Shown: positions 44,358-53,643, counted from the stretch's first letter. The stretch is 64,000 nucleotides of DNA from JBGVSA01 sp041807905 (GCF_041807905.1 NZ_JBGVSA010000011.1:92841-156840); one strand, 5' to 3'. Notes: a model not told the origin generated them from the letters alone. Translations and numbers: made by a program.

Positions 44358-45686
44358 GTGGCAAACCAATCTGCGGTGCTCGGGAAGTCTGGCAAGTTCA
44401 GCGATCTCAAGCGGCGTCTGTGGTTCCTGCTGGGCGCGTTGGTGGTGTATCGCATCGGCGCGCACATTCCGGTTCCGGGTATCGATCCCACCGAGCTTTC
44501 TCGCCTCTTCGAATCACAGAAGGGCGGGATCCTCGGCGTGTTCAACCTGTTTTCGGGTGGTGCGCTGTCGCGTTTCACGATCTTTGCCCTGGGGATCATG
44601 CCGTACATTTCGGCGTCGATCATCATGCAGTTGCTGGCGATCGCGTCGCCGCAACTGGAGGCGCTGAAGAAAGAAGGCGAAGCGGGTCGTCGCAAGATCA
44701 CGCAATACACGCGGTACGGCACGGTTCTGCTGGCACTGTTCCAGGCCTTCGGTATCTCGATGGCGCTGCAGGGGCAGGCAGGCTTGGTATTGAATCCGGG
44801 CGTGGTTTTCGAAATCACGACTGTCGCGACGCTGGTGACGGGCACGTTGTTCCTGATGTGGCTGGGTGAGCAGATCACCGAGCGCGGTCTGGGCAACGGT
44901 ATCTCGATCATCATCTTCGCAGGTATCGCTTCCGGCTTGCCGAATTCGATCGGCGGACTGCTGGAGTTGGTGCGTACAGGTTCGATCCACCCGCTGTCGG
45001 GTATCGTCATCGTCGCGTTGGTGGTGCTGGTGACTGCCTTCGTGGTGTTCGTCGAGCGTGGTCAGCGCAAGATCCTGGTGAATTACGCCAAGCGTCAAGT
45101 AGGCAACAAGGTGTATGGCGGGCAAAGCTCCCATCTGCCGCTGAAGCTGAACATGTCGGGCGTGATCCCGCCGATCTTTGCGTCGTCGATCATCCTGTTC
45201 CCGGCAACGCTGGGCCAGTGGTTCGGAACGTCGGACAACATGCGTTGGCTGCGTGATTTCGCCAGTACGCTGTCGCCCGGTCAGCCGATCTATGTGCTGC
45301 TGTATTCGGCCGCGATCGTGTTCTTCTGCTTCTTCTATACGGCGCTGGTGTTCAACGCCAAGGAGACTGCAGACAACCTGAAGAAGTCCGGCGCTTTCGT
45401 GCCGGGGATTCGTCCGGGTGAACAAACGGCGCGTTACATCGACAAGATCCTGATGCGTCTGACGTTGGTCGGGGCCCTTTACATCACGTTGGTGTGCCTG
45501 TTGCCGGAACTGCTGATCCTGAAATGGCAAGTGCCTTTCTATTTCGGTGGCACGTCATTGCTGATCATCGTGGTCGTGACGATGGATTTCATGGCCCAGG
45601 TGCAGGCCTACATCATGTCGCACCAGTATGAGAGCCTGCTCAAGAAGGCGAACTTCAAGGGTGGCTCGGCGCTGTCGGCCAAGTAG
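44358..45686 (+). CDS. secY: Preprotein translocase channel SecY
   Basis: 442 residues (E. coli 443) with ten predicted membrane segments, GTG start. Contains the conserved plug and signature regions YRIGAHIPVPGIDP, SGGALSRFTIFALGIMPYI and GQRKILVNYAKRQVGNK. It forms the Sec channel with SecE (encoded at 18517) and SecG. infA is expected between secY and rpmJ but is not there. Confidence 0.99.
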   Translation: MANQSAVLGKSGKFSDLKRRLWFLLGALVVYRIGAHIPVPGIDPTELSRLFESQKGGILGVFNLFSGGALSRFTIFALGIMPYISASIIMQLLAIASPQLEALKKEGEAGRRKITQYTRYGTVLLALFQAFGISMALQGQAGLVLNPGVVFEITTVATLVTGTLFLMWLGEQITERGLGNGISIIIFAGIASGLPNSIGGLLELVRTGSIHPLSGIVIVALVVLVTAFVVFVERGQRKILVNYAKRQVGNKVYGGQSSHLPLKLNMSGVIPPIFASSIILFPATLGQWFGTSDNMRWLRDFASTLSPGQPIYVLLYSAAIVFFCFFYTALVFNAKETADNLKKSGAFVPGIRPGEQTARYIDKILMRLTLVGALYITLVCLLPELLILKWQVPFYFGGTSLLIIVVVTMDFMAQVQAYIMSHQYESLLKKANFKGGSALSAK

Positions 45687-45785
45687 TCGAGAAGCGGAGG
45701 TCCGCGGATCTCCGCCAGCAGGTTAGGGTGCGACGTCGATTGTTATAGCTCGCTGGCGAGCAAGAAGGTTTTGAGGAGTTGAGAG
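45687..45785 (+). other. secY–rpmJ spacer lacking infA
   Basis: 99 bases with two small hairpins (GCGGAG / CTCCGC near 45694 and GCTCGC / GCGAGC at 45748-45761) and a ribosome site for rpmJ. No frame here encodes IF1, which most Burkholderiales have at this position. Confidence 0.7.
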
Positions 45786-45899
45786 ATGAGAGTTCAGGCC
45801 TCCGTTAAGGCGATCTGCCGCAAGTGCAAGGTGATCCGCCGCAAGGGTGTTGTGCGCGTGATCTGCGAAGACCCGCGTCACAAGCAACGCCAAGGTTGA
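45786..45899 (+). CDS. rpmJ: 50S ribosomal protein L36, zinc-ribbon form
   Basis: 37 residues: MRVQASVKAICRKCKVIRRK, then GVVRVICEDPRHKQRQG. Cys11, Cys14, Cys27 and His32 form the CxxC...CxxxxH zinc site, so this is the zinc-binding type. Paralogues lacking zinc ligands, where present, sit elsewhere. It has GAGG upstream of the ATG. Its stop codon lies inside the -35 box of the next promoter. Confidence 0.97.
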   Translation: MRVQASVKAICRKCKVIRRKGVVRVICEDPRHKQRQG

Positions 45900-45924
45900 T
45901 AGGCGTTACGATTTAATATAAAAT
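45896..45924 (+). promoter_or_regulatory. Alpha operon promoter overlapping the rpmJ stop
   Basis: TTGATA (45896-45901), a 17-base spacer and TAAAAT (45919-45924). The rpmJ TGA stop is inside the -35 hexamer. The region is AT-rich against a GC-rich background. It would drive rpsM, rpsK, rpoA and rplQ. Confidence 0.75.
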
Positions 45925-45980
45925 TCTGAGTTCCGCCCAATTTGTGTCGGGCGTAGCCAGGGTAAGCAAAAGGTAATTTC

Positions 45981-46343
45981 ATGGCCCGGATTGCTGGTGT
46001 AAACATTCCGAATCACAAGCACACCGAGATCGCTCTGACCGCCATTTATGGCATTGGTCGCTCTCGTGCGCAGAAGATTTGCGATACGGCGGGTATTACC
46101 CGTTCCGCGAAGATCAAGGATCTCACCGAAGAGCAGATGGATCGTCTGCGCGAAGAGGTGGGCAAGTTCACGGTTGAAGGCGATCTTCGTCGTGAAATTA
46201 CCATGAACATCAAGCGTTTGATGGACCTGGGCAGCTATCGCGGTGTGCGTCATCGTCGTGGTCTGCCGTGTCGCGGTCAGCGTACCCGCACGAATGCGAG
46301 AACTCGTAAGGGTCCGCGCAAGCCGATCGCTGGCAAGAAATAA
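45981..46343 (+). CDS. rpsM: 30S ribosomal protein S13
   Basis: 120 residues (E. coli 118). Starts MARIAGVNIPNHKHTEIALT and contains the H2TH-like region and the basic tail RGQRTRTNARTRKGPRK. It contacts tRNA and L5 across the subunit interface. rpsK starts 16 bases later. Confidence 0.99.
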   Translation: MARIAGVNIPNHKHTEIALTAIYGIGRSRAQKICDTAGITRSAKIKDLTEEQMDRLREEVGKFTVEGDLRREITMNIKRLMDLGSYRGVRHRRGLPCRGQRTRTNARTRKGPRKPIAGKK

Positions 46344-46359
46344 GAAGCTGGGATAGAAC

Positions 46360-46749
46360 ATGGCAAAGACTGCTGCGAAGGTTCGCAAAAAGATCAAGAA
46401 GAACGTTGCCGAGGGTATTGCCCACGTGCACGCTTCGTTCAACAACACCATCATCACCATCACCGATCGTCAGGGCAATGCGTTGTCCTGGGCCACGTCG
46501 GGTGGTGCTGGCTTCAAGGGCTCCCGCAAGAGCACCCCGTTCGCGGCACAGGTCGCGGCCGAGGCTGCCGGCAAGGTTGCCCAAGAGTGTGGTGTGAAGA
46601 ACCTGGAAGTGCGCATCAAGGGTCCCGGCCCAGGTCGCGAATCCGCCGTGCGTGCTCTGAACGCGCTTGGTCTGAAGATCACGTCGATCACCGACATCAC
46701 GCCGATTCCGCATAACGGCTGCCGTCCGCCGAAGCGTCGTCGTATCTAA
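46360..46749 (+). CDS. rpsK: 30S ribosomal protein S11
   Basis: 129 residues, the same as E. coli. Contains HVHASFNNTIITITDRQGN and the end region ITDITPIPHNGCRPPKRRR. Platform protein near the Shine-Dalgarno helix. rpsD should follow, but a 245-base non-coding spacer is found instead. Confidence 0.99.
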   Translation: MAKTAAKVRKKIKKNVAEGIAHVHASFNNTIITITDRQGNALSWATSGGAGFKGSRKSTPFAAQVAAEAAGKVAQECGVKNLEVRIKGPGPGRESAVRALNALGLKITSITDITPIPHNGCRPPKRRRI

Positions 46750-46994
46750 CAGTTTTTGAATGGCGTGTTGATGACGGCATCGACCGTCCGTTTGCAGAGC
46801 AAACGAGATGGGCGATGCCGGCGGTCTTGAGGAAGCGACTGGCGACCTCGGGGCCCGGCAATAGGACGCGGGTGATTGACCGCTGATGGTCCGAATGCCT
46901 TCGTCATCAAGTGAAGGTCTGGTTGTGGAAATGTGGATGCGTCGGTCACTAACCGGTGCATGCTGACCCCTCAGGCTCGTGAGAAGGATAAACA
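46750..46994 (+). other. rpsK–rpoA spacer lacking rpsD
   Basis: 245 bases in the place where rpsD (S4, about 206 residues) normally lies. No frame on either strand encodes S4, even as a fragment. It holds a perfect hairpin CGTTTGC / GCAAACG (46789-46805) and a ribosome site AAGGA for rpoA. No strong promoter was recognised. Confidence 0.75.
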
Positions 46995-47972
46995 ATGCAG
47001 AGTAACAGCCTCCTGAAGCCCCGCATCATTGACGTCCAGAACGTATCGCCGGTGCATGCCGTCGTCGTGATGGAGCCGTTCGAGCGTGGTTTCGGTCATA
47101 CGTTGGGCAACGCGCTGCGCCGCATTCTGTTGTCGTCGCTGCCGGGTCACGCCGTGACCGAGGTGTCCATCGACGGCGTGCTGCATGAGTACTCGACGCT
47201 CGATGGCGTGCGTGAAGACGTAGTCGACATCCTGCTGAACCTGAAGGGCGTCGTGCTGAAGTTGCACAATCGTACCGAAGCGGTTCTGCGCCTGTCGAAG
47301 TCCGGTGAGGGCGTGGTGAAGGCCGGTGATATCGAAACGTCGCACGACGTTGAGATCATCAACCCGGATCACGTGATTGCCCACCTGGCACCGGGCGGCA
47401 AGCTGGATATGCAGTTGAAGGTCGAACAAGGCCGCGGCTATGTGCCGGGTAACGTGCGCCCCGCAGCTGAGAACAAGATCATCGGTCGTGTTGTGCTGGA
47501 TGCTTCGTTCAGCCCGGTTCGCCGCGTGAGCTATCAGGTTGAAAGCGCTCGTGTTGAGCAGCGTACCGACCTGGATCGTCTGGTGATCGACATCGAGACC
47601 AACGGTGCGGTCGAACCTGAAGAGGCGATCCGCTATGCGGCCCGCGTCATGATGGACCAACTGTCGGTGTTCGCCGACCTGGAAGGTACGCCGACGGCTC
47701 CGGAAGTGCAGCGCGCTCCGACCATCGATCCGATCCTGATGCGTCCGGTGGACGATCTCGAACTGACCGTTCGCTCGGCCAACTGCCTGAAGGCGGAGAA
47801 CATTTACTACATCGGCGATCTGATCCAGAGAACCGAAACAGAATTGCTCAAGACCCCGAACCTCGGTCGCAAGTCGCTGAACGAGATCAAGGATGTGCTG
47901 GCCTCCCGTGGCCTCACGCTTGGGATGAAATTGGAAAACTGGCCGCCGGCGGGCCTGGAAAAGCAAAGCTGA
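46995..47972 (+). CDS. rpoA: RNA polymerase alpha subunit
   Basis: 325 residues (E. coli 329). The N-terminal assembly domain (to about 230) contains PFERGFGHTLGNALRRILLSS. The C-terminal domain (about 245-315) has LTVRSANCLKAENIYYIGDL, with the residues that bind UP elements and activators. rplQ follows 25 bases later. Confidence 0.99.
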   Translation: MQSNSLLKPRIIDVQNVSPVHAVVVMEPFERGFGHTLGNALRRILLSSLPGHAVTEVSIDGVLHEYSTLDGVREDVVDILLNLKGVVLKLHNRTEAVLRLSKSGEGVVKAGDIETSHDVEIINPDHVIAHLAPGGKLDMQLKVEQGRGYVPGNVRPAAENKIIGRVVLDASFSPVRRVSYQVESARVEQRTDLDRLVIDIETNGAVEPEEAIRYAARVMMDQLSVFADLEGTPTAPEVQRAPTIDPILMRPVDDLELTVRSANCLKAENIYYIGDLIQRTETELLKTPNLGRKSLNEIKDVLASRGLTLGMKLENWPPAGLEKQS

Positions 47973-47997
47973 CCGGCAAAGGTAGAGGAAAACTGAA

Positions 47998-48387
47998 ATG
48001 CGTCACGGTAACGGCCTTCGCAAGCTCAACCGCACCAGCAGCCATCGTTCGGCAATGTTCCGCAACATGGCCAACTCGCTGCTGCGCCACGAAGTCATCA
48101 AGACCACGCTGCCCAAGGCGAAAGAACTGCGCCGCGTTGTCGAGCCCCTGATCACTCTGGGCAAGCAACCGACGCTGGCGAACCATCGCCTGGCGTTCAA
48201 TCGCCTGCGCGACCGCGAGATGGTGGTTAAGGTCTTCAAGGAACTCGGCCCGCGCTTTGCTACCCGCAACGGCGGTTACATCCGTATCCTGAAGTGCGGT
48301 TTCCGCAACGGCGACAATGCTCCGATGGCTTACATCGAACTGCTCGACCGTCCGGAAGGCGACGTGGAAGGCGCGGTCGAAGCGTAA
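47998..48387 (+). CDS. rplQ: 50S ribosomal protein L17
   Basis: 129 residues (E. coli 127). Starts MRHGNGLRKLNRTSSHR and contains RNMANSLLRHEVIKTTLPKAK. It lies near the tunnel exit. Last gene of the supercluster, followed by a strong terminator. Confidence 0.99.
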   Translation: MRHGNGLRKLNRTSSHRSAMFRNMANSLLRHEVIKTTLPKAKELRRVVEPLITLGKQPTLANHRLAFNRLRDREMVVKVFKELGPRFATRNGGYIRILKCGFRNGDNAPMAYIELLDRPEGDVEGAVEA

Positions 48388-48420
48388 GCAACGACTCGTT
48401 TCCTGCCAGTTCCAAGGATT

Positions 48421-48455
48421 AAGGCCTGCAACGAAAGTTGCAGGCCTTTTTCTTT
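48421..48455 (+). terminator. Rho-independent terminator after rplQ
   Basis: The perfect 12-bp stem AAGGCCTGCAAC / GTTGCAGGCCTT with a GAAA tetraloop is followed by TTTCTTT. It ends the ribosomal supercluster. The next 267 bases hold no gene; the only structure noticed is a 14-bp palindrome GCGATGCGCATCGC at 48586-48599. Confidence 0.93.
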
Positions 48456-48722
48456 GGCATTGTCCGGCCTCGCATCAATCGTGCGAAGACCGGCTGAATG
48501 AGCCAGCCTGGCAGAACCTCGCGCTCACATTCGTTAGCTCGAAAGCCGAATGGCACCAGCGCCCTGTCGAGGGTGTAGGGCAGATGCGATGCGCATCGCT
48601 GGGCGCGAGTCTCCTCCATCTTCTGCGGACCATGCACCGGATAGCACGCAGTGGGCAATAAGCCACGCCATGACGTGTGATGGCGCATGGCCACGTGCGT
48701 CACCCCAAGCTGTCTCGTGCGC

Positions 48723-51566
48723 CTAGGCCGCCGCCGTTTTCGCGCGGCGTGACTTCAGCAGCGGCGCGAGGTAGCGCCCAGTGTGACTCCCTGGGTGTTT
48801 CGCGACGACTTCAGGCGGGCCGCTGACAAGAATGCGGCCACCACCACCGCCGCCTTCGGGACCCAGGTCGATCAACCAGTCTGCAGTTTTGATCACGTCG
48901 AGGTTGTGTTCGATGATGACGATGGTATTGCCGTGCTCGCGCAGCCGGTCGAGTACCGCCAGCAGCAGTTCGATATCCTGGAAGTGCAAACCGGTGGTCG
49001 GTTCGTCCAGGATGAAGAGCGTCTTCCCCGTATCCCGTTTGGATAGCTCCAGCGCCAGCTTGACGCGCTGCGCCTCGCCCCCTGAAAGCGTTGTCGCGCT
49101 CTGTCCCAGCCGGATGTAGCCGAGGCCGACTTCGATCAGCGTATCGAGCTTGCGCGCGACGACCGGCACAGCGTCGAAGAAGCGTTGAGCCTCCTCCACC
49201 GTCATCTCCAGTACATCGGCGATGGTCTTGCCCTTGTACCGGATCTCGAGCGTCTCGCGGTTATATCGCTTGCCATGGCAGACGTCGCAAGGGACGAACA
49301 CGTCGGGGAGAAAGTGCATCTCCACCTTGATCATGCCGTCGCCCTGGCAGGCCTCGCAGCGTCCCCCCTTCACGTTGAACGAGAAGCGCCCCGGCCCATA
49401 CCCGCGGCTGCGCGACTCCGGCACGCCCGCATACAGTTCGCGGATCGGCGTCAGCAGGCCGGTGTACGTGGCCGGATTGGAGCGTGGCGTGCGACCGATG
49501 GGCGATTGATCGACGTTGATGACTTTGTCGAACATGTCCATGCCTTCGACTTCGTCGTAGGGCGCGGGCTCGGTCGAAGAACCATAAATCTGCTGGGCGG
49601 CGATGGCATAGAGCGTGTCATTGATGAGCGTCGACTTGCCCGATCCCGACACCCCTGTGACGCACGTCATCAGACCAGCGGGGATTTCCAGCGTCACATT
49701 CTTCAGGTTGTTTCCGCGAGCGCCCTTTAGCCGAAGAGTCTTCTCCTCGTCGGGCTTGCGCCGTTTGGTCGGTACGGCGATTTCGCGCCTGCCGGAGAGA
49801 AAGGCGCCCGTGACAGAAGCAGGGTCGTCGGCAACTTCGCCCGGCGTGCCGGATGCCACGATCTGGCCGCCATGCTCGCCCGCACCCGGTCCCATGTCGA
49901 TGACATAGTCCGCCGTACGGATGGCATCTTCGTCGTGCTCGACCACGATCACCGTGTTGCCCAGGTCGCGCAGGCGTCTCAGCGTGCCAAGCAGTCGATC
50001 ATTGTCGCGCTGGTGCAGTCCGATCGATGGCTCGTCCAGCACATACATCACGCCTGTCAGTCCCGAGCCGATCTGCGAGGCAAGACGAATGCGCTGCGCC
50101 TCGCCGCCCGACAGCGTGTCCGCCGAGCGATTGAGCGAAAGGTAATCCAGGCCAACGTCGATGAGGAACTGAAGCCGCGCGGCGACTTCCTTCATGATCT
50201 TGTCTGCTACTTGCCCCTTATGGCCGGTCAGCGTCGTCTGCGCAAAAAAGTCGCGACATTCGCCGATCGGTAGCGACGTCAGCTCCGGCAGCGTGCGGTC
50301 GCCAATGCGTACAAAGCGCGCCTCCGTCCGCAAACGGCTTCCGCCGCAGGCGCGGCACGGTTGGGTCGAGCGGTATTTGGCCAACTCCTCGCGCACCGCG
50401 ATAGAGTCCGTTTCGCGATAGCGCCGTTCCAGGTTCGGCAGAATCCCTTCGAACGCGTGCTCCTTGGTGACCATGCGTCCGCTCTCGGACATGTACTTGA
50501 ACGCCAGCTTGCGAGTGCCCGAGCCGTGCAGCACGGCCTCGCGGGCTTCCTCCGTCAGCGACGCGAACGGGGCGTCGACCTCGAAGCCGTAAGCCGCCGC
50601 CAGGCTCTGCAGCATCTGAAAGTAAAACTGATTGCGCTTGTCCCAGCCCCGGATCGCGCCGGAGGCCAGCGACAGTTCCGGATGGACAACCACGCGCTGA
50701 GGATCGAAGAAATCCAGATGCCCCAAACCATCGCACGTCGGACAGGCGCCGGCCGGATTGTTGAAAGAAAACAGCCGCGGCTCCAAATCGGGCACCGCAA
50801 AGCCGCAAACGGGGCAGGCGTAGCGTGCCGAAAACACATGCTCCCTGGCCGACTCCATTTCGACAGCGAGAGCGCGCCCCTCGCCGTGCCCCAGTGCCGT
50901 CTCGAAGCTCTCAGCCAGACGCTGGCGTGAATCGGGCCGCACCTTCAGTCGATCGACCACCACTTCGATCGTGTGCTTGGTGCCCTTGTCGATCGGCGGA
51001 AGGGCGTCGATTTCGAACGTCTCGCCATCGATCCGCAGCCGGACGAAGCCCTGCGCGCGCAACTCCGAGATCAACTCGTCGTGTCCGCCCTTGCGGTCGC
51101 TGACCACGGGCGCCAGGATCATCAACGCCGTGCCTTCGGGCAGGGCCAGCACATGGTCGACCATCTGCGAGACGGTCTGCGCCTCCAGCGGCAGGTGATG
51201 GTCGGGGCAATAGGGGGTGCCGGCGCGCGCGAACAGCAGGCGCAGGTAGTCGTGGATTTCGGTGACGGTGCCGACCGTCGAGCGCGGATTGTGGCTGGTC
51301 GCCTTCTGCTCGATCGAAATGGCCGGCGACAGGCCCTCGATCAGGTCGACGTCCGGCTTCTCCATCAATTGCAGGAACTGGCGGGCGTAGGCCGACAGTG
51401 ACTCGACGTAGCGGCGCTGCCCCTCGGCGTAGAGGGTATCGAACGCCAGCGAGCTCTTGCCGGAACCCGACAGCCCCGTGACGACCGTCAGTCGATCACG
51501 CGGAATGTCGAGGTTGATGTTCTTGAGGTTGTGGGTGCGTGCCCCGCGAATCCGGATCCAGTCCAT
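48723..51566 (-). CDS. uvrA: Excinuclease ABC subunit A
   Basis: 947 residues (E. coli 940). It recognises damaged DNA with UvrB in nucleotide excision repair. Two ABC ATPase halves: Walker A GLSGSGKSS and signature LSGGEAQRIRLA in the first, GVSGSGKST and LSGGEAQRVKLA in the second. Zinc modules CPVC...CPTC and CEAC...CDVC are intact. The start MDWIRIRGARTHNLK is the conserved one; the frame stays open upstream for 96 codons with no similarity. It is divergent from the MFS gene, with 193 bases between starts. Confidence 0.98.
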   Translation of the reverse strand: MDWIRIRGARTHNLKNINLDIPRDRLTVVTGLSGSGKSSLAFDTLYAEGQRRYVESLSAYARQFLQLMEKPDVDLIEGLSPAISIEQKATSHNPRSTVGTVTEIHDYLRLLFARAGTPYCPDHHLPLEAQTVSQMVDHVLALPEGTALMILAPVVSDRKGGHDELISELRAQGFVRLRIDGETFEIDALPPIDKGTKHTIEVVVDRLKVRPDSRQRLAESFETALGHGEGRALAVEMESAREHVFSARYACPVCGFAVPDLEPRLFSFNNPAGACPTCDGLGHLDFFDPQRVVVHPELSLASGAIRGWDKRNQFYFQMLQSLAAAYGFEVDAPFASLTEEAREAVLHGSGTRKLAFKYMSESGRMVTKEHAFEGILPNLERRYRETDSIAVREELAKYRSTQPCRACGGSRLRTEARFVRIGDRTLPELTSLPIGECRDFFAQTTLTGHKGQVADKIMKEVAARLQFLIDVGLDYLSLNRSADTLSGGEAQRIRLASQIGSGLTGVMYVLDEPSIGLHQRDNDRLLGTLRRLRDLGNTVIVVEHDEDAIRTADYVIDMGPGAGEHGGQIVASGTPGEVADDPASVTGAFLSGRREIAVPTKRRKPDEEKTLRLKGARGNNLKNVTLEIPAGLMTCVTGVSGSGKSTLINDTLYAIAAQQIYGSSTEPAPYDEVEGMDMFDKVINVDQSPIGRTPRSNPATYTGLLTPIRELYAGVPESRSRGYGPGRFSFNVKGGRCEACQGDGMIKVEMHFLPDVFVPCDVCHGKRYNRETLEIRYKGKTIADVLEMTVEEAQRFFDAVPVVARKLDTLIEVGLGYIRLGQSATTLSGGEAQRVKLALELSKRDTGKTLFILDEPTTGLHFQDIELLLAVLDRLREHGNTIVIIEHNLDVIKTADWLIDLGPEGGGGGGRILVSGPPEVVAKHPGSHTGRYLAPLLKSRRAKTAAA

Positions 51567-51759
51567 CGATGCTCGGTGTTGGTCAATGGGGCCGCTGCGA
51601 GCGGCGAACTCGTCACTATATCGGCTCGACGAGTCCAAGGCCAAGGGCGTCTGACGTTCATTGCGAACACCTGCAACCTCATCACGCCAGCTCGTCAGGC
51701 CCTGATAAAATGTCCGGTCCCCAACCCTGACGCCGCCGTGCGTAGTGCCGGCCGCCTTC

Positions 51760-53139
51760 ATGTCTTCATCTGCATCGACCCCATCTTCCGACCGCATGAG
51801 CCGTTCCGAGCTTAGTGTCGCTGGCTGGCTGGCGCTGGTTTTCGGGTTCCGCATGCTGGGCCTGTTCCTCGTCTTGCCGGTGTTCTCTCTCTATGCAAAG
51901 ACCTTGCCTGGCGGCGACAACATCATGTGGGCGGGGATCGCCATGGGCGCATTTGCGCTCACTCAGGCTGTTCTGCAGGTACCGTTCGGGTTCGCGTCTG
52001 ATCGATGGGGGCGCAAGCCGGTGATCGTTGTCGGCTTGCTGCTGTACGCCCTGGGCAGTGTGATGGCGGCTTATGCACCGGATGTCGCCTGGCTCACCGC
52101 AGCGCGCTGCCTGCAGGGCGCAGGCGCCATTTCGGCTGCCGTGACGGCCTTGGCGGCCGACCTGACCCGCGAAGAACATCGCACCAAGACCATGGCCATC
52201 ATCGGTGTGTCGATCGGCGTGGTCTTTGCCGTCTCGCTGGTGGCCGCCCCGGCGCTCTATAGCTGGATCGGCATGCATGGCATGTTCCTGCTGATCGCCG
52301 CCCTGGCGCTGGGCGCGATCGCCGTGGTCGCGCTCGCCGTGCCGCGCGCACCACGCGTGCCGGTGAGCGCGCCGGACGCGCGCTTGCGTGACGTGCTGTT
52401 CGATACCCAGCTCCTGCGGCTGGATTTCGGGATTTTCTCCAAACACCTCATGCAGATGGCCATGTTCCTCGTGGTGCCGCGCCTGCTCGTTGAACAACAG
52501 CACATTCCGGTCGAGCATCACTGGATGCTCTACCTGCCCGTCGTATTCGGCGGTTTCGTGCTGGCGGCGCCCGCCATCATGCAGGCCGAGCGCCGTACCC
52601 GCATGAAGCCCGTATTCATGGGTTCGATCGGCATCATCGCCTTGTCGCAGCTAGGATTGTTGCTGGCATACGACCACTTTGTCGTGCTGGTGGCGATGCT
52701 GTTCCTGTTCTTTGTGGCCTTCAATTTCCTCGAAGCCTCCATGCCTTCACTTGTGTCGCGCATGGCGCCGCCCCACGCCAAGGGACTCGCCCTGGGGGCC
52801 TTCAACACCTCCCAGGCGCTTGGTGCCGGTCTCGGTGCAGCCGCAGGAGGCATGCTGGCATTACACTTCGGTCCGCAAGGCGTTTTTGGTGCTTCGCTGG
52901 CATTGAGCCTGCTCTGGGCCCTGTGGGCAAAAAGCATGGTCGTGCCATCATTGTCGGCCCGCCGCGAATATCACATCGCGCCGCACCTGGATCTGGCCGA
53001 GGTCCAAAAGCAGATCGCACGCCTGCCCGGTGTGCGAGAAGTGGTCCTCGAGCCGCAGCGGCGCATTGCAGTCTTGAAAGTAAACCCGGAGCGCTGGGAC
53101 GAAACTCGTCTGCGCACCCTGATCGGAGGAGAAGTTTGA
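51760..53139 (+). CDS. YajR-type MFS transporter with C-terminal YAM domain
   Basis: 459 residues with twelve predicted membrane segments. The MFS loop 2-3 motif appears as GFASDRWGRKP. After the last segment a soluble ferredoxin-like domain (about 395-459, with VQKQIARLPGVREVVLEP and a C-terminal VLKVNPERWDETRLRTLI) matches the YAM domain of YajR, a proton-driven drug/metabolite exporter family. The substrate is unknown. The start is uncertain: in-frame ATGs at 51745, 51760 and 51796 all lack a clear ribosome site. Its stop abuts the ssb start, so the two are probably co-transcribed. Confidence 0.85.
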   Translation: MSSSASTPSSDRMSRSELSVAGWLALVFGFRMLGLFLVLPVFSLYAKTLPGGDNIMWAGIAMGAFALTQAVLQVPFGFASDRWGRKPVIVVGLLLYALGSVMAAYAPDVAWLTAARCLQGAGAISAAVTALAADLTREEHRTKTMAIIGVSIGVVFAVSLVAAPALYSWIGMHGMFLLIAALALGAIAVVALAVPRAPRVPVSAPDARLRDVLFDTQLLRLDFGIFSKHLMQMAMFLVVPRLLVEQQHIPVEHHWMLYLPVVFGGFVLAAPAIMQAERRTRMKPVFMGSIGIIALSQLGLLLAYDHFVVLVAMLFLFFVAFNFLEASMPSLVSRMAPPHAKGLALGAFNTSQALGAGLGAAAGGMLALHFGPQGVFGASLALSLLWALWAKSMVVPSLSARREYHIAPHLDLAEVQKQIARLPGVREVVLEPQRRIAVLKVNPERWDETRLRTLIGGEV

Positions 53140-53643
53140 ATGGCGAGCGTGAACAAAGTGATTCTGGTGGGCAACCTCGGGCGCGACCCTGAGACGCGCT
53201 ACGCCCCGAGTGGTGACGCGATCTGCAATATCAGCATCGCCACCACCGACCGCTGGCGCGATCGTGCCTCGGGCGAGATGAAAGAGCAGACCGAATGGCA
53301 TCGGGTCTCCTTCTTCGGCAAGCTGGCGGAAATTGCCGGCCAGTACCTCAAGAAGGGCTCGCAGGTCTATGTCGAGGGCAGCCTGCGTACGCGCAAGTGG
53401 ACCGACAAGGATGGTGTCGAAAAATACACCACCGAAATCCGCGCCGACGCCATGCAGATGCTGGGTGGGCGTGAGGGTATGGGCGGTGGCCGCTCCCAGG
53501 ACGAGGACTACAACCAGGCGCCGCGCAGTTCTGGCAATCGTCCTCCGGCCCGCGAAAGCGCCCCCCAGCGCTCGGCGCCGCCGGCGCAGTCGAATTCCAA
53601 TAGCGGTGGTTTCGGCGATTTCGACGACGATATCCCGTTCTGA
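53140..53643 (+). CDS. ssb: Single-stranded DNA-binding protein
   Basis: 167 residues (E. coli 178). An N-terminal OB fold (1 to about 110, MASVNKVILVGNLGRDPETR), a Gly/Gln/Pro/Ser-rich disordered linker, and the acidic tip DFDDDIPF that recruits repair and replication partners. GGAGG lies just upstream, inside the end of the MFS gene. Next to uvrA, it makes a small DNA-repair neighbourhood. Confidence 0.98.
   Translation: MASVNKVILVGNLGRDPETRYAPSGDAICNISIATTDRWRDRASGEMKEQTEWHRVSFFGKLAEIAGQYLKKGSQVYVEGSLRTRKWTDKDGVEKYTTEIRADAMQMLGGREGMGGGRSQDEDYNQAPRSSGNRPPARESAPQRSAPPAQSNSNSGGFGDFDDDIPF

Noticed and set aside
46746..46961. 71-codon minus-strand frame in the rpsK–rpoA spacer
   Set aside because: No similarity to S4 or any known family; no ribosome site. 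Treated as non-coding.
48475..48703. Short frames between rplQ and uvrA
   Set aside because: No ribosome sites, no motifs; they overlap each other on both strands.
51567..51854. 96-codon N-terminal extension of uvrA
   Set aside because: It overlaps the divergent MFS gene and shows no UvrA similarity; the conserved start is at 51566.
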